A stretch of DNA of 13,660 bases from Candidatus Omnitrophota bacterium (GTDB lineage: Bacteria > Omnitrophota > Gorgyraeia > Zapsychrales > JANLHA01): positions 1 through 13,660 of the forward strand of contig JANLHA010000021.1 in NCBI GenBank assembly GCA_024653845.1, written 5' to 3'. Below, piece after piece: positions 5,844-12,731 of this stretch (within the stretch, counting starts at the first letter, position 1; the number at the start of each line of letters is the position of its first letter). Below the pieces are notes generated by a model. That model was not told the DNA's origin, ran no database searches, and was given only the letters and a program-made list of their open reading frames with translations. A program made the translations under genes and the position numbers.

Positions 5844-6941
5844 ATGTCTCGCAAATTTTTTCGTCCCATCAAAAAAATTGTGATCAAAGTGGGTTCCAGT
5901 GTGATGGCCACTCACACCAAGAGCCGTCGAGTTCCTTATCTTAAATCCTTAGTTCATCAAATCAGTGCTGCCAATGCCCAAGGCTTGGATGTTGTTCTGG
6001 TCAGTTCCGGAGCGATTGTCTTAGGGATGGTCGAGTTGGGATTGAAGGTTCGTCCGTCGGACGTAGCGTCTTTGCAGGCGTTAGCTGCGATTGGTCAAGC
6101 CGTCTTGATGAAGAATTACAGTGATCTTTTTAAGAAGGCCAAAACCAAGTGCGCGCAAGTGCTTTTGACATGGGATGATTTTGATTCACGTCATCGTTAC
6201 AATAACGCCCGACATACTTTGGCAGCTCTTTTGGAACGTCGCGTGATTCCGGTGGTTAATGAAAATGACACGATCTCAACAGAAGAAATCAAATTTGGTG
6301 ATAATGACAAGCTTTCGGCTTTTGTCGCGAGTTTAATTGGGGCAGACCTCTTAATCATCCTTTCCGACGTGGAAGGATTCTACGATTTGCAGTCAGGGAA
6401 GAAAGAAATTTTTCGTGAAGTCAAAGAGATCACTAAGGAGATCGAAGGCCTTGCCGGAGGGACAGAGAAAAAACATATTTCCACCGGCGGTATGTCGGCC
6501 AAGCTTCAGGCAATCAAAATTGCCACACATGCTAATATTCCATGCATCATTGCCAATTGGCAGACCAAAGATGTATTGTCTAAAATTTTGCAAGGTGATC
6601 GTATTGGAACGTTTTTTATGGAGAAGGAAGAAAAGCTTTTGGCTCGACGACATTGGATTTCGTTTGGTGCCAAGCCCAAAGGGCGTTTGGTCGTCGATGA
6701 GGGCGCTAAAAATGCCCTTCTTAATGGGGGACGTAGCCTTCTTTTGCCGGGAGTTTTGAAGTGGGAAGGTCATTTTCGTCCTGATGAAGTGGTCGTAATT
6801 TGTGATCAGCAGGGAGAAGAAATTGCTAGAGGGATTATCAATTATGCCGCTGCGGATTTGGAAAGACTCAAAGGTGCCAATGATAAGCGAGGACAGAAAG
6901 AAGCGATCCATCGAGATGACTTGGTGTTGTGTAAAAGATAG
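5844..6941 (+). CDS. proB: Glutamate 5-kinase (with PUA domain)
   Basis: Catalyses the first step of proline synthesis, phosphorylating L-glutamate with ATP to gamma-glutamyl phosphate in the cytoplasm. The 365-residue protein has an amino-acid kinase domain (about 8-258) and a C-terminal PUA domain (about 276-360). Kinase motifs seen are KVGSS (15-19, ATP), VSSGAI (53-58), PVVNENDT (136-143, glutamate site), FGDNDKLSA (151-159) and STGGM (213-217). Length fits the two-domain bacterial form, which is usually feedback-inhibited by proline through the kinase domain. The ATG is 21 nt after obgE with only a weak AGG upstream, so translation may depend on coupling within an operon. The stop is TAG, and proA follows after 22 nt. 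Confidence 0.96.
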   Translation: MSRKFFRPIKKIVIKVGSSVMATHTKSRRVPYLKSLVHQISAANAQGLDVVLVSSGAIVLGMVELGLKVRPSDVASLQALAAIGQAVLMKNYSDLFKKAKTKCAQVLLTWDDFDSRHRYNNARHTLAALLERRVIPVVNENDTISTEEIKFGDNDKLSAFVASLIGADLLIILSDVEGFYDLQSGKKEIFREVKEITKEIEGLAGGTEKKHISTGGMSAKLQAIKIATHANIPCIIANWQTKDVLSKILQGDRIGTFFMEKEEKLLARRHWISFGAKPKGRLVVDEGAKNALLNGGRSLLLPGVLKWEGHFRPDEVVVICDQQGEEIARGIINYAAADLERLKGANDKRGQKEAIHRDDLVLCKR

Positions 6942-6963
6942 CAGGGATCTGCTGATATAAAAT

Positions 6964-8229
6964 ATGAAGAATGCGCTCGAACAACAAATTCGAAAAATTG
7001 CACAAGCGGCTAAAAAAGCTTCGTATGCTCTCGCCTTGGTTTCAACCGATGAGAAAAATGCTGTTTTGAAAAAAATGGCCCAGGCCTTGCTTTCTCAGGC
7101 CAGTTTTTTGATGACAGAAAACCAAAAAGATCTTCTTGAAGCGAAACGTCAAAAATATCCCGCGTCACTCGTCGAGCGATTGCTTCTCAATGAAAAGCGT
7201 ATCAAGGCGATGGCCGATTCCCTTCAAGAAACGGCTCAACTCAAGGATCCGGTCGGCGAAATTTTGGAAACCAATCACCGTCCGAATGGCTTAGTGATTC
7301 AAAAAGTGCGAGTGCCGATTGGTGTTGTGGGGATCATTTATGAATCGCGTCCTAACGTCACCAGCGATTGTATCGGTTTGTGCCTCAAAGCCGGTGATGC
7401 CGTGATTCTCAAAGGGGGGAAAGAAGCTGTTTATTCGAATAAGGCCATTTTAAAAGTTTTGCGAGAAGTTTTGAAGGATTCCAAGATTCCAGCCGATGCC
7501 ATCCAGCTCATTGCCTCAGTTGACCGGACCGCAGTGAATATTTTATTGAAACAAAAAGAAACCGTGGATTTGATTGTCCCTCGAGGGGGCGAAAGTCTTA
7601 TTGAATTCGTGGCGAAGCACTCCTTGATTCCCGTTGTGAAGCATTACAAGGGCGTATGCCATACGTATGTCAGCGAACATGCGGATTTGAATATGGCGCA
7701 TCACATTTCTTTCAATGCCAAAGTGCAGAGACCGGGAGTTTGCAATGCCATGGAAACGCTTTTGGTTCATCGAGACGCGGCCCCGCGTTTCTTGCCGGTC
7801 ATGGTCGACGAGTATAAAAAGGCGGGTGTCGAAATTCGTGGATGTCCGATCACTCGTCGGATGGTCAAAAAAGGAATCAAAGCCGCAAAAGAAGCGGATT
7901 GGTATACGGAATATTTAGATTTGATCCTTGCGGTCAAGGTTGTGGATTCTTTGCAAGAAGCTATCGATCATATCAATACCTATGGATCCCATCATTCCGA
8001 TGCGATTGTGACCGACGATCAAAAAGAGGCTGAGCTTTTTTGTAAATCGGTTGATTCTGCATGCGTGTATACGAATGCCTCAACACGTTTTACCGACGGA
8101 TATGAATTTGGATTGGGAGCAGAAGTTGGAATCAGTACGGATAAAATCCATGTGCGCGGGCCTATGGGGCTTGAAGGTCTGACGACGTACAAATACATTG
8201 TGACAGGAACGGGTCAAGTGAGGCAGTGA
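6964..8229 (+). CDS. proA: Gamma-glutamyl phosphate reductase
   Basis: Second proline-synthesis enzyme: NADPH-dependent reduction of gamma-glutamyl phosphate to glutamate 5-semialdehyde, which cyclises to pyrroline-5-carboxylate. The 421-residue length is typical. It has the aldehyde dehydrogenase fold with the ProA pattern GVVGIIYESRPNVT (120-133), LKGGKEA (149-155), VPRGGESL (205-212) and the catalytic cysteine C260 in QRPGVCNAMETLL. The C-terminal part GLGAEVGIST and HVRGPMGLEGL (about 387-410) is diagnostic for ProA. It lies directly after proB, so the unstable phosphate intermediate can be passed on; proC is not in the window. Its TGA stop overlaps the nadD ATG by one base (TGATG), again showing TGA used as a stop. 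Confidence 0.97.
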   Translation: MKNALEQQIRKIAQAAKKASYALALVSTDEKNAVLKKMAQALLSQASFLMTENQKDLLEAKRQKYPASLVERLLLNEKRIKAMADSLQETAQLKDPVGEILETNHRPNGLVIQKVRVPIGVVGIIYESRPNVTSDCIGLCLKAGDAVILKGGKEAVYSNKAILKVLREVLKDSKIPADAIQLIASVDRTAVNILLKQKETVDLIVPRGGESLIEFVAKHSLIPVVKHYKGVCHTYVSEHADLNMAHHISFNAKVQRPGVCNAMETLLVHRDAAPRFLPVMVDEYKKAGVEIRGCPITRRMVKKGIKAAKEADWYTEYLDLILAVKVVDSLQEAIDHINTYGSHHSDAIVTDDQKEAELFCKSVDSACVYTNASTRFTDGYEFGLGAEVGISTDKIHVRGPMGLEGLTTYKYIVTGTGQVRQ

Positions 8230-8801
8230 TGCAACGCATTGGCATCTTAGGCGGCACGTTCAACCCGATTCACGTGGGACATCTTGCGATGGCGGAAATG
8301 GCGAGGGAAAAATTTTCTCTTCATAAAATCATTTTTATCCCCTCGCATACGCCGCCGCACAAAAAGATCTATCATTTGGCTTCGGCTCAAGACCGCTATG
8401 AGATGGTGCGTTGTGCGATTCAAAGTCATCCGGATTTTGAGGTTTCTGATCTTGAGATCAAAAGAGAGGGAAAATCGTATACGGTTGATACAGTTAAGCA
8501 ATTGATGGCGATGTTCCCGAAGGGCAGTAAACTTTTTTTTATCGTTGGGGGCGATAGTATTGAAGAGCTCCATACGTGGAAGAACATTGAAGAGATCCAA
8601 AGGCGAGCCACATTTATCGCCGTGAATCGGCCGGGCCATGATACGCATCAAGCTAAAATCAAACATCTTTCTGTGACGATGCCTGGCATTGACATTTCTT
8701 CTTCATATGTTCGCCAACGATTGCAGGAAGGGAAAACGGTCAAATATTTTGTGCCCAATGCCGTTTTAGAATATATTGAAAAGCATCGGCTGTATCAGTA
8801 A
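8229..8801 (+). CDS. nadD: Nicotinate-nucleotide adenylyltransferase
   Basis: Transfers AMP from ATP to nicotinic acid mononucleotide, making deamido-NAD in NAD synthesis. The 190-residue protein is a nucleotidyltransferase with GGTFNPIHVGH at 8-18 (HxGH at 15-18), SHTPPHK (39-45), FFIVGGDS (103-110) and the C-terminal ISSSYVR (156-162), the NadD form of the SSTxxR motif. I chose the ATG at 8229, whose A is the last base of the proA stop; a GTG one codon earlier at 8226 is possible. A GTGAGG Shine-Dalgarno-like stretch (8218-8223) lies within the end of proA, so translation is probably coupled. The order obgE-proB-proA-nadD is seen in other bacterial groups and is best read as a conserved growth operon. 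Confidence 0.95.
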   Translation: MQRIGILGGTFNPIHVGHLAMAEMAREKFSLHKIIFIPSHTPPHKKIYHLASAQDRYEMVRCAIQSHPDFEVSDLEIKREGKSYTVDTVKQLMAMFPKGSKLFFIVGGDSIEELHTWKNIEEIQRRATFIAVNRPGHDTHQAKIKHLSVTMPGIDISSSYVRQRLQEGKTVKYFVPNAVLEYIEKHRLYQ

Positions 8802-8804
8802 AGT
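8776..8804 (+). promoter_or_regulatory. Possible sigma-70-type promoter before the phosphohexomutase gene
   Basis: TTGAAA (8776-8781), a 17-nt spacer and TAAAGT (8799-8804) resemble -35 and -10 boxes (5/6 and 4/6 matches). They overlap the end of nadD and lie about 50 nt before the next start codon. The match is modest and AT-rich sequence gives such hits by chance; the 53-nt gap after nadD makes a separate promoter plausible. Confidence 0.25.
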
Positions 8805-8854
8805 TTAAAATTTCAACATCCTTTTGCCACATAAAATCTTGAGAGGAGTTAACG

Positions 8855-10282
8855 ATGTCTGAAAATCCACGAGATGCTATTAAGTTTGGAACCGATGGTT
8901 GGAGAGGTGTGATCTCTGACAATTTCACTTTTAAAAATGTTCGCATTGTTGCCCAAGCGATCAGTGATTGGGTCAAGCAAGATGCGTCCAAAATTTCAGG
9001 ACAGAAAAAGATGCTTGCCGTGGGATATGATACGCGATTCATGTCAGGCGATTATGCCAAGCTTGTCAGCCAGGTCTTTGCCGCTAATGGGATTGATGTT
9101 CTTCTTTCAGACACTCCGATTCCTACCCCAGCTTTAAGTTATGGCGTTCCCGATAACAAATGTGTTGCCGGTATTATGATCACAGCAAGCCATAATCCTT
9201 ATCAATTCAATGGCATCAAAATCAAAACGCCTCAAGGCGGTGGTGCTTCAAAAGATATTACGGATCGTGTGGAAGCTTATTTGGGGCAAGCCGAGGTTAA
9301 ATCGTTGGATTTGAAAGAAGCCATTGCCCAGAAAAAAGTTGTGATTCATGATTTTAAAGTCCGGTATTTGCAATTTATCAAGGGTTACATTGACCTCAAG
9401 AAAATCAAGAATGCACGATTCAAAGTTTTGACAGATGCCATGCATGGAAGCGGGAACGGTTTGATGGGGGAGATTCTAAAAGAAACCAAAATCCGTCTTG
9501 AGCTCATGCGCTCGGACGTGAACCCTTATTTTGAGGGGAAGAAACCCGAACCCGTTGTTGAATACTTAAAAGAAATTTTATATCGCGTCAAAAAAGAAAA
9601 GTTCGATTTAGGTTTGGTTCTCGATGGGGATGCGGATCGCATTGCGAGTGTGCAGCCGGGAGGGGAATTTCTACATCCTCAGAAGATTTTAGGGCTCTTG
9701 ATTTTGCATTTGGTCCGCAACCGTGGCCGTAAAGGCGGGGTGGTCAAAACACTTTGCGGGACCACGATGATTGATAAAATTGCTCAAAAATTAGGATTGA
9801 AGCTGTACGAAACTCCTGTCGGATTTAAATATATTTCAGATTTGATGGTCGCCGAAGAAATCGTCGCGGGCGGAGAAGAGGCCGGCGGCATGGGCGTTCA
9901 GGGTTTTGTTCCCGAGCGAGATGGGACCTTGGCAGGCCTTCTTCTCTTGGAAATGATGGTGTACCAGAAGAAAAATATCAAAAAGATCGTCGATGAAATG
10001 GAAAAAGAATTCGGACGCTATTATTATGAACGGGCGGATGTTCAGTTGCAGCCAGGTAAGAAGGTCGATATGGTGGCTGTTGCAAAGACCAAAAAACTTT
10101 TAGGGAAAAAGGTTGTGGATGTGAAGGATTTTGACGGGGTGAAGCTCATTTGTGAAGATGAAAGTTGGTTGATGTTGCGTCCATCAGGAACGGAGCCCTT
10201 GGTGCGGGCCTATTCTGAGGCAAAGTCGCTTGATCGCGCTAAAAAGTTGATCAAGTATGGCGAAAGTTTGCTGAAGAAGTGA
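8855..10282 (+). CDS. Phosphoglucomutase/phosphomannomutase family phosphohexomutase
   Basis: Cytoplasmic alpha-D-phosphohexomutase that moves phosphate between C6 and C1 of a hexose through a phosphoserine, feeding sugar nucleotide and glycan synthesis. The 475-residue protein shows the four-domain layout: N-terminal KFGTDGWRG (10-18), active-site serine S112 in TASHNP (110-115), metal loop DGDADR (257-262), sugar-recognition loop GGEEAGG (339-345) and phosphate-binding RPSGTEP (442-448). All catalytic elements are intact. The sugar loop has Ala where GEESGG is usual in glucose/mannose enzymes; this cannot by itself fix specificity, so I give no symbol. GlmM is unlikely because the active-site motif is TASHNP and not the ISASHNP form, and the sugar loop differs. 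ATG at 8855 is well supported by AGAGGAG (8842-8848). The stop is TGA. Confidence 0.9.
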   Translation: MSENPRDAIKFGTDGWRGVISDNFTFKNVRIVAQAISDWVKQDASKISGQKKMLAVGYDTRFMSGDYAKLVSQVFAANGIDVLLSDTPIPTPALSYGVPDNKCVAGIMITASHNPYQFNGIKIKTPQGGGASKDITDRVEAYLGQAEVKSLDLKEAIAQKKVVIHDFKVRYLQFIKGYIDLKKIKNARFKVLTDAMHGSGNGLMGEILKETKIRLELMRSDVNPYFEGKKPEPVVEYLKEILYRVKKEKFDLGLVLDGDADRIASVQPGGEFLHPQKILGLLILHLVRNRGRKGGVVKTLCGTTMIDKIAQKLGLKLYETPVGFKYISDLMVAEEIVAGGEEAGGMGVQGFVPERDGTLAGLLLLEMMVYQKKNIKKIVDEMEKEFGRYYYERADVQLQPGKKVDMVAVAKTKKLLGKKVVDVKDFDGVKLICEDESWLMLRPSGTEPLVRAYSEAKSLDRAKKLIKYGESLLKK

Positions 10283-10342
10283 CTTAAAATCATCTCCGGT
10301 AAAATTTAAGCTTCTGGATCGAGCCCAAGGATCGCAACTGTT

Positions 10343-10963
10343 ATGAATTTGAAAGAGTCTTTTCTCTATTCTCTGCTTTATGTGTTCTGGAAGCCCCTCA
10401 GCTTCTTCTTTTTCCCCGTTAAAGTCGTTGGACGACAGAACATCCCCCGAACAGCAACATTCATTTTGGCCAGCAACCATCTGAGCAATTTGGATCCTCT
10501 TCTTTTGGGATTTGCCATTCGTCGTGTTCCAAGCTATATGGCCAAAGAAGAGCTCTTTCGGCATAAACTTTTTGGCGCTTTGATCCGAATTTACCAAACT
10601 TTCCCCGTCAAACGAGGCAGAGCGGATATTGGGGCCATGCGTGAAGCGTTCAAGCGAATCAAGAAGGGGGAAATTGTAGCTCTTTTCCCAACAGGGACCC
10701 GCGAAGGGGCAACTGGTGGGGCGGAGAATTTTCAAGAAACTCCACAGGTGGAGTCAGGATTGGGGTTTCTTGTGGCCAAGAGTGGATGTTCTGTTCTGCC
10801 GGTGAGAATCATCGGTTCCGATAAAGTTCTTCCTCGGGGTGCCAAATGGCCTACGCGGTCTCTGATCACCGTAATTATCGGGGCTCCTTTATTTTTCTCG
10901 AATGAAGAGGATTATTCGGTCATTTCGAAAAAAGTGATGCAAACCATCTGGGACCTGAATTAA
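10343..10963 (+). CDS. plsC: PlsC-type 1-acyl-glycerol-3-phosphate acyltransferase
   Basis: Membrane-associated acyltransferase that probably makes phosphatidic acid from lysophosphatidic acid in phospholipid synthesis. The 206-residue protein has a hydrophobic N-terminal stretch (about 7-27), the catalytic HX4D motif (H46, D51 in NHLSNLD), the second block around FPVKRGRAD (87-95), the third block FPTGTR (115-120) and a hydrophobic block near VLPVRIIG (151-158). The third block is normally FPEGTRS; here Glu is Thr and the Ser position is Glu, followed by a glycine-rich insert (122-126) and a longer segment before the GLGFLVAKSG helix. The fold and catalytic dyad are clear, but acceptor specificity could differ. 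ATG at 10343 follows AAGGAT (10327-10332). plsC next to rpsA is a known pairing in several phyla, often with cmk, which is not seen here. Confidence 0.87.
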   Translation: MNLKESFLYSLLYVFWKPLSFFFFPVKVVGRQNIPRTATFILASNHLSNLDPLLLGFAIRRVPSYMAKEELFRHKLFGALIRIYQTFPVKRGRADIGAMREAFKRIKKGEIVALFPTGTREGATGGAENFQETPQVESGLGFLVAKSGCSVLPVRIIGSDKVLPRGAKWPTRSLITVIIGAPLFFSNEEDYSVISKKVMQTIWDLN

Positions 10964-10993
10964 AGGATGGTGATTTATTTCCTCATCCTTTTT
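10962..10993 (+). terminator. Probable intrinsic terminator after plsC
   Basis: An 8-bp inverted repeat AAAGGATG (10962-10969) / CATCCTTT (10984-10991) with a 14-nt loop overlaps the plsC stop, and the right arm runs into five T (10989-10993). Some T bases are shared with the stem, so the usable U-tract is short. It sits directly before the rpsA -35 box, which fits a transcript boundary. Confidence 0.5.
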
Positions 10994-10994
10994 A

Positions 10995-11022
10995 TTGACA
11001 AATTATAGTTATCTGCGATAAT
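10995..11022 (+). promoter_or_regulatory. Strong sigma-70-type promoter for rpsA
   Basis: A perfect -35 TTGACA (10995-11000), a 16-nt spacer and -10 GATAAT (11017-11022, 5/6) preceded by TGC (11014-11016), an extended -10 element. Transcription would start at about 11029, giving a leader of about 70 nt before the rpsA ATG. This is the best promoter match in the window, as expected for a highly expressed ribosomal protein gene. Confidence 0.8.
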
Positions 11023-11029
11023 GTTGAAA

Positions 11030-11068
11030 CTTCAGAATAGGTAAGAAGTTTTATTCCTGTATCTGAAG
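11030..11068 (+). promoter_or_regulatory. Leader hairpin in the rpsA 5' UTR
   Basis: CTTCAGA (11030-11036) pairs perfectly with TCTGAAG (11062-11068). Inside, AGG (11039-11041) can pair with CCT (11056-11058) across a small internal loop, and outside GAAA (11026-11029) can pair with TTTC after a bulge. The hairpin begins at or just after the predicted transcription start and ends 12 nt before the Shine-Dalgarno AGAGAGG (11081-11087). It may stabilise the mRNA or be part of S1 autoregulation; no T-run follows that would make it a terminator. Confidence 0.5.
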
Positions 11069-11098
11069 AATTTTCTTAAAAGAGAGGTATTAAAAAAC

Positions 11099-12649
11099 AT
11101 GAGTGGAAATAAGCAATCTGTAATGGAAGAGTTGTACGCTAGTACTTTAAAAGATATCGAGGAAGGAGAAATCGTTTCTGGGACCGTCGTGGCCTTTAGT
11201 GAAAAAGAGGTCGTCGTTGACATCGGTTTCAAATCCGAGGGATTTGTTCCTATAGAAGAATTCCGTCATCACTTAGACCTTCATGTGGGACAGGTGATTG
11301 ATGTTTTGATTGAATCTGTCGAAGATGACGAAGGCCGTGTCTTGTTATCCAAGCAGAAGGCTGAGAAGATGCGCGGATGGCAGAAGATCATGGGCAGCGT
11401 CGAAGAAGGCGATGTGGTCGAAGGCCGTGTGATCAAGCAAGTCAAAGGCGGTTACATGGTTGATGTGGAAGGATTGGAAGCGTTTTTGCCAATGTCGCTT
11501 TCCGCATTCAAAGGGTATCCTCCACACAACATCATGACCAGCAAGTTCAATTTTCAAATTGCTAAAATCAATAAACAACGGCGAAATATCATTCTTTCCC
11601 GTCGAGACATTTACCAAAAAGAACGTGAACAAGTTCGTGAGAAACTTTGGGGCGAGTTTAAAAAAGGTCAAAGACGCAACGGAGCCGTTAAAGGGATCAC
11701 GGATTTTGGTGCCTTTATCGACTTAGGCGGTGTCGATGGTCTTCTTCATATCACGGACATGAGTTGGTCAAGAATCAACCATCCTAGCGAAATCGTTTCT
11801 GTTGGTGACAAGATCGATGTGGTGGTTCTGGATTTCGATAAAGATAATTCCAAAGTTTCTTTGGGATTGAAGCAAATCAGCCCAAATCCTTGGGACGGTA
11901 TTTACGATAAATACCCTGCAGGATCTAATATTAAGGGTAAGGTCGTCAATATCATGCCATATGGGGTTTTTGTTGAAATCGAAAAAGGCATTGAAGGATT
12001 GCTTCATGCTTCTGAGATTTCATGGCAGAAAAAGATGGTCAATCCTCAAGAGATGTTCAAGGTTGGGGATGAAATCGAAGCTCAAATCATCAATGTTGAT
12101 AAAGATTCCAAGAGGATTTCTCTCAGTATGAAACAATTGGAAAGAAATCCGTGGGACGAAGCGCAGCAGAAATTCCCGGTGAATGCTCGAGTGAAAGGAA
12201 CTGTTCGTGGATTCACAGATTATGGAGCTTTTGTTGAGCTCGAATCTGGGTTGGAAGGAATGATCCACGTCTCTGACATGTCTTGGACGCGAAAAATCAA
12301 CCATCCTCAGGATGTTCTTCAAAAAGGGCAAGAAGTTGAAGTCGTGGTGATCAATGTCGATTCACAAAATCGAAAAATCACTTTGGGTCTTAAGCAGTTG
12401 ACTTCCAATCCGTGGCCGCAAATCGCTGAAAAGAATCCCGTCGGGACAGAGGTGGATGCTCAGGTAATTCTGAATTCCAACTTTGGTGTTTTTGTCAAGC
12501 TGCCCGAGGATGTTGAGGCTTTAGTATATTCTTCTGAAATTGATAAAGACAAAGCCGCTTCTCTTAAACCAGGTGATGCGTTGAGAGTTAAGATCATTAA
12601 AGTTGACGTCGACCAAATGAAAATTGGCGTTAGCACGCGATTGTCTTAA
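11099..12649 (+). CDS. rpsA: 30S ribosomal protein S1 (six S1 domains)
   Basis: Largest 30S protein; binds mRNA and helps unfold it for initiation. The 516-residue chain has six S1 RNA-binding repeats at about 22-87, 103-168, 189-258, 274-345, 361-432 and 447-514. Repeats 3-5 are the most canonical, with TDFGAFIDLGGVDGLLHITDMSW-like cores and the NPW linker recurring after repeats 3, 4 and 5. Repeats 1-2, which contact the ribosome (via S2) in E. coli, are more divergent, and repeat 6 is degenerate (SNFGVFVKL, then LVYSSEI). Length is slightly below the 557 of E. coli, mainly from shorter ends. It has its own promoter and a leader hairpin, and is followed by a strong terminator, so it is probably transcribed alone. 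The ATG at 11099 has AGAGAGG 11 nt upstream. Confidence 0.96.
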   Translation: MSGNKQSVMEELYASTLKDIEEGEIVSGTVVAFSEKEVVVDIGFKSEGFVPIEEFRHHLDLHVGQVIDVLIESVEDDEGRVLLSKQKAEKMRGWQKIMGSVEEGDVVEGRVIKQVKGGYMVDVEGLEAFLPMSLSAFKGYPPHNIMTSKFNFQIAKINKQRRNIILSRRDIYQKEREQVREKLWGEFKKGQRRNGAVKGITDFGAFIDLGGVDGLLHITDMSWSRINHPSEIVSVGDKIDVVVLDFDKDNSKVSLGLKQISPNPWDGIYDKYPAGSNIKGKVVNIMPYGVFVEIEKGIEGLLHASEISWQKKMVNPQEMFKVGDEIEAQIINVDKDSKRISLSMKQLERNPWDEAQQKFPVNARVKGTVRGFTDYGAFVELESGLEGMIHVSDMSWTRKINHPQDVLQKGQEVEVVVINVDSQNRKITLGLKQLTSNPWPQIAEKNPVGTEVDAQVILNSNFGVFVKLPEDVEALVYSSEIDKDKAASLKPGDALRVKIIKVDVDQMKIGVSTRLS

Positions 12650-12678
12650 GTAAGACGCATTTTTTAGATGATAGCAAT

Positions 12679-12720
12679 CAAGATCATAGGGTTCCATTGA
12701 GCTCTATGATCTTGTTTTTT
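12679..12720 (+). terminator. Strong intrinsic terminator between rpsA and tyrS
   Basis: A perfect 11-bp stem CAAGATCATAG (12679-12689) / CTATGATCTTG (12704-12714), extendable by three wobble or Watson-Crick pairs (GGT/GCT), is followed at once by six T (12715-12720). It lies 30 nt after the rpsA stop. Its T-run ends 11 nt before the tyrS ATG, leaving no room for a promoter between terminator and gene. Confidence 0.9.
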
Positions 12721-12731
12721 CGGTGACTCTT

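Noticed and set aside
4860..8801. obgE-proB-proA-nadD as a novel operon linking ribosome assembly, proline and NAD synthesis.
   Set aside because: This gene order is known from other bacterial groups; it is conserved clustering and not a new system.
551..10282. Genome-wide reassignment of UGA to glycine.
   Set aside because: TGA ends pilO, proA and the phosphohexomutase at the expected family lengths, and no other conserved frame contains an internal TGA.
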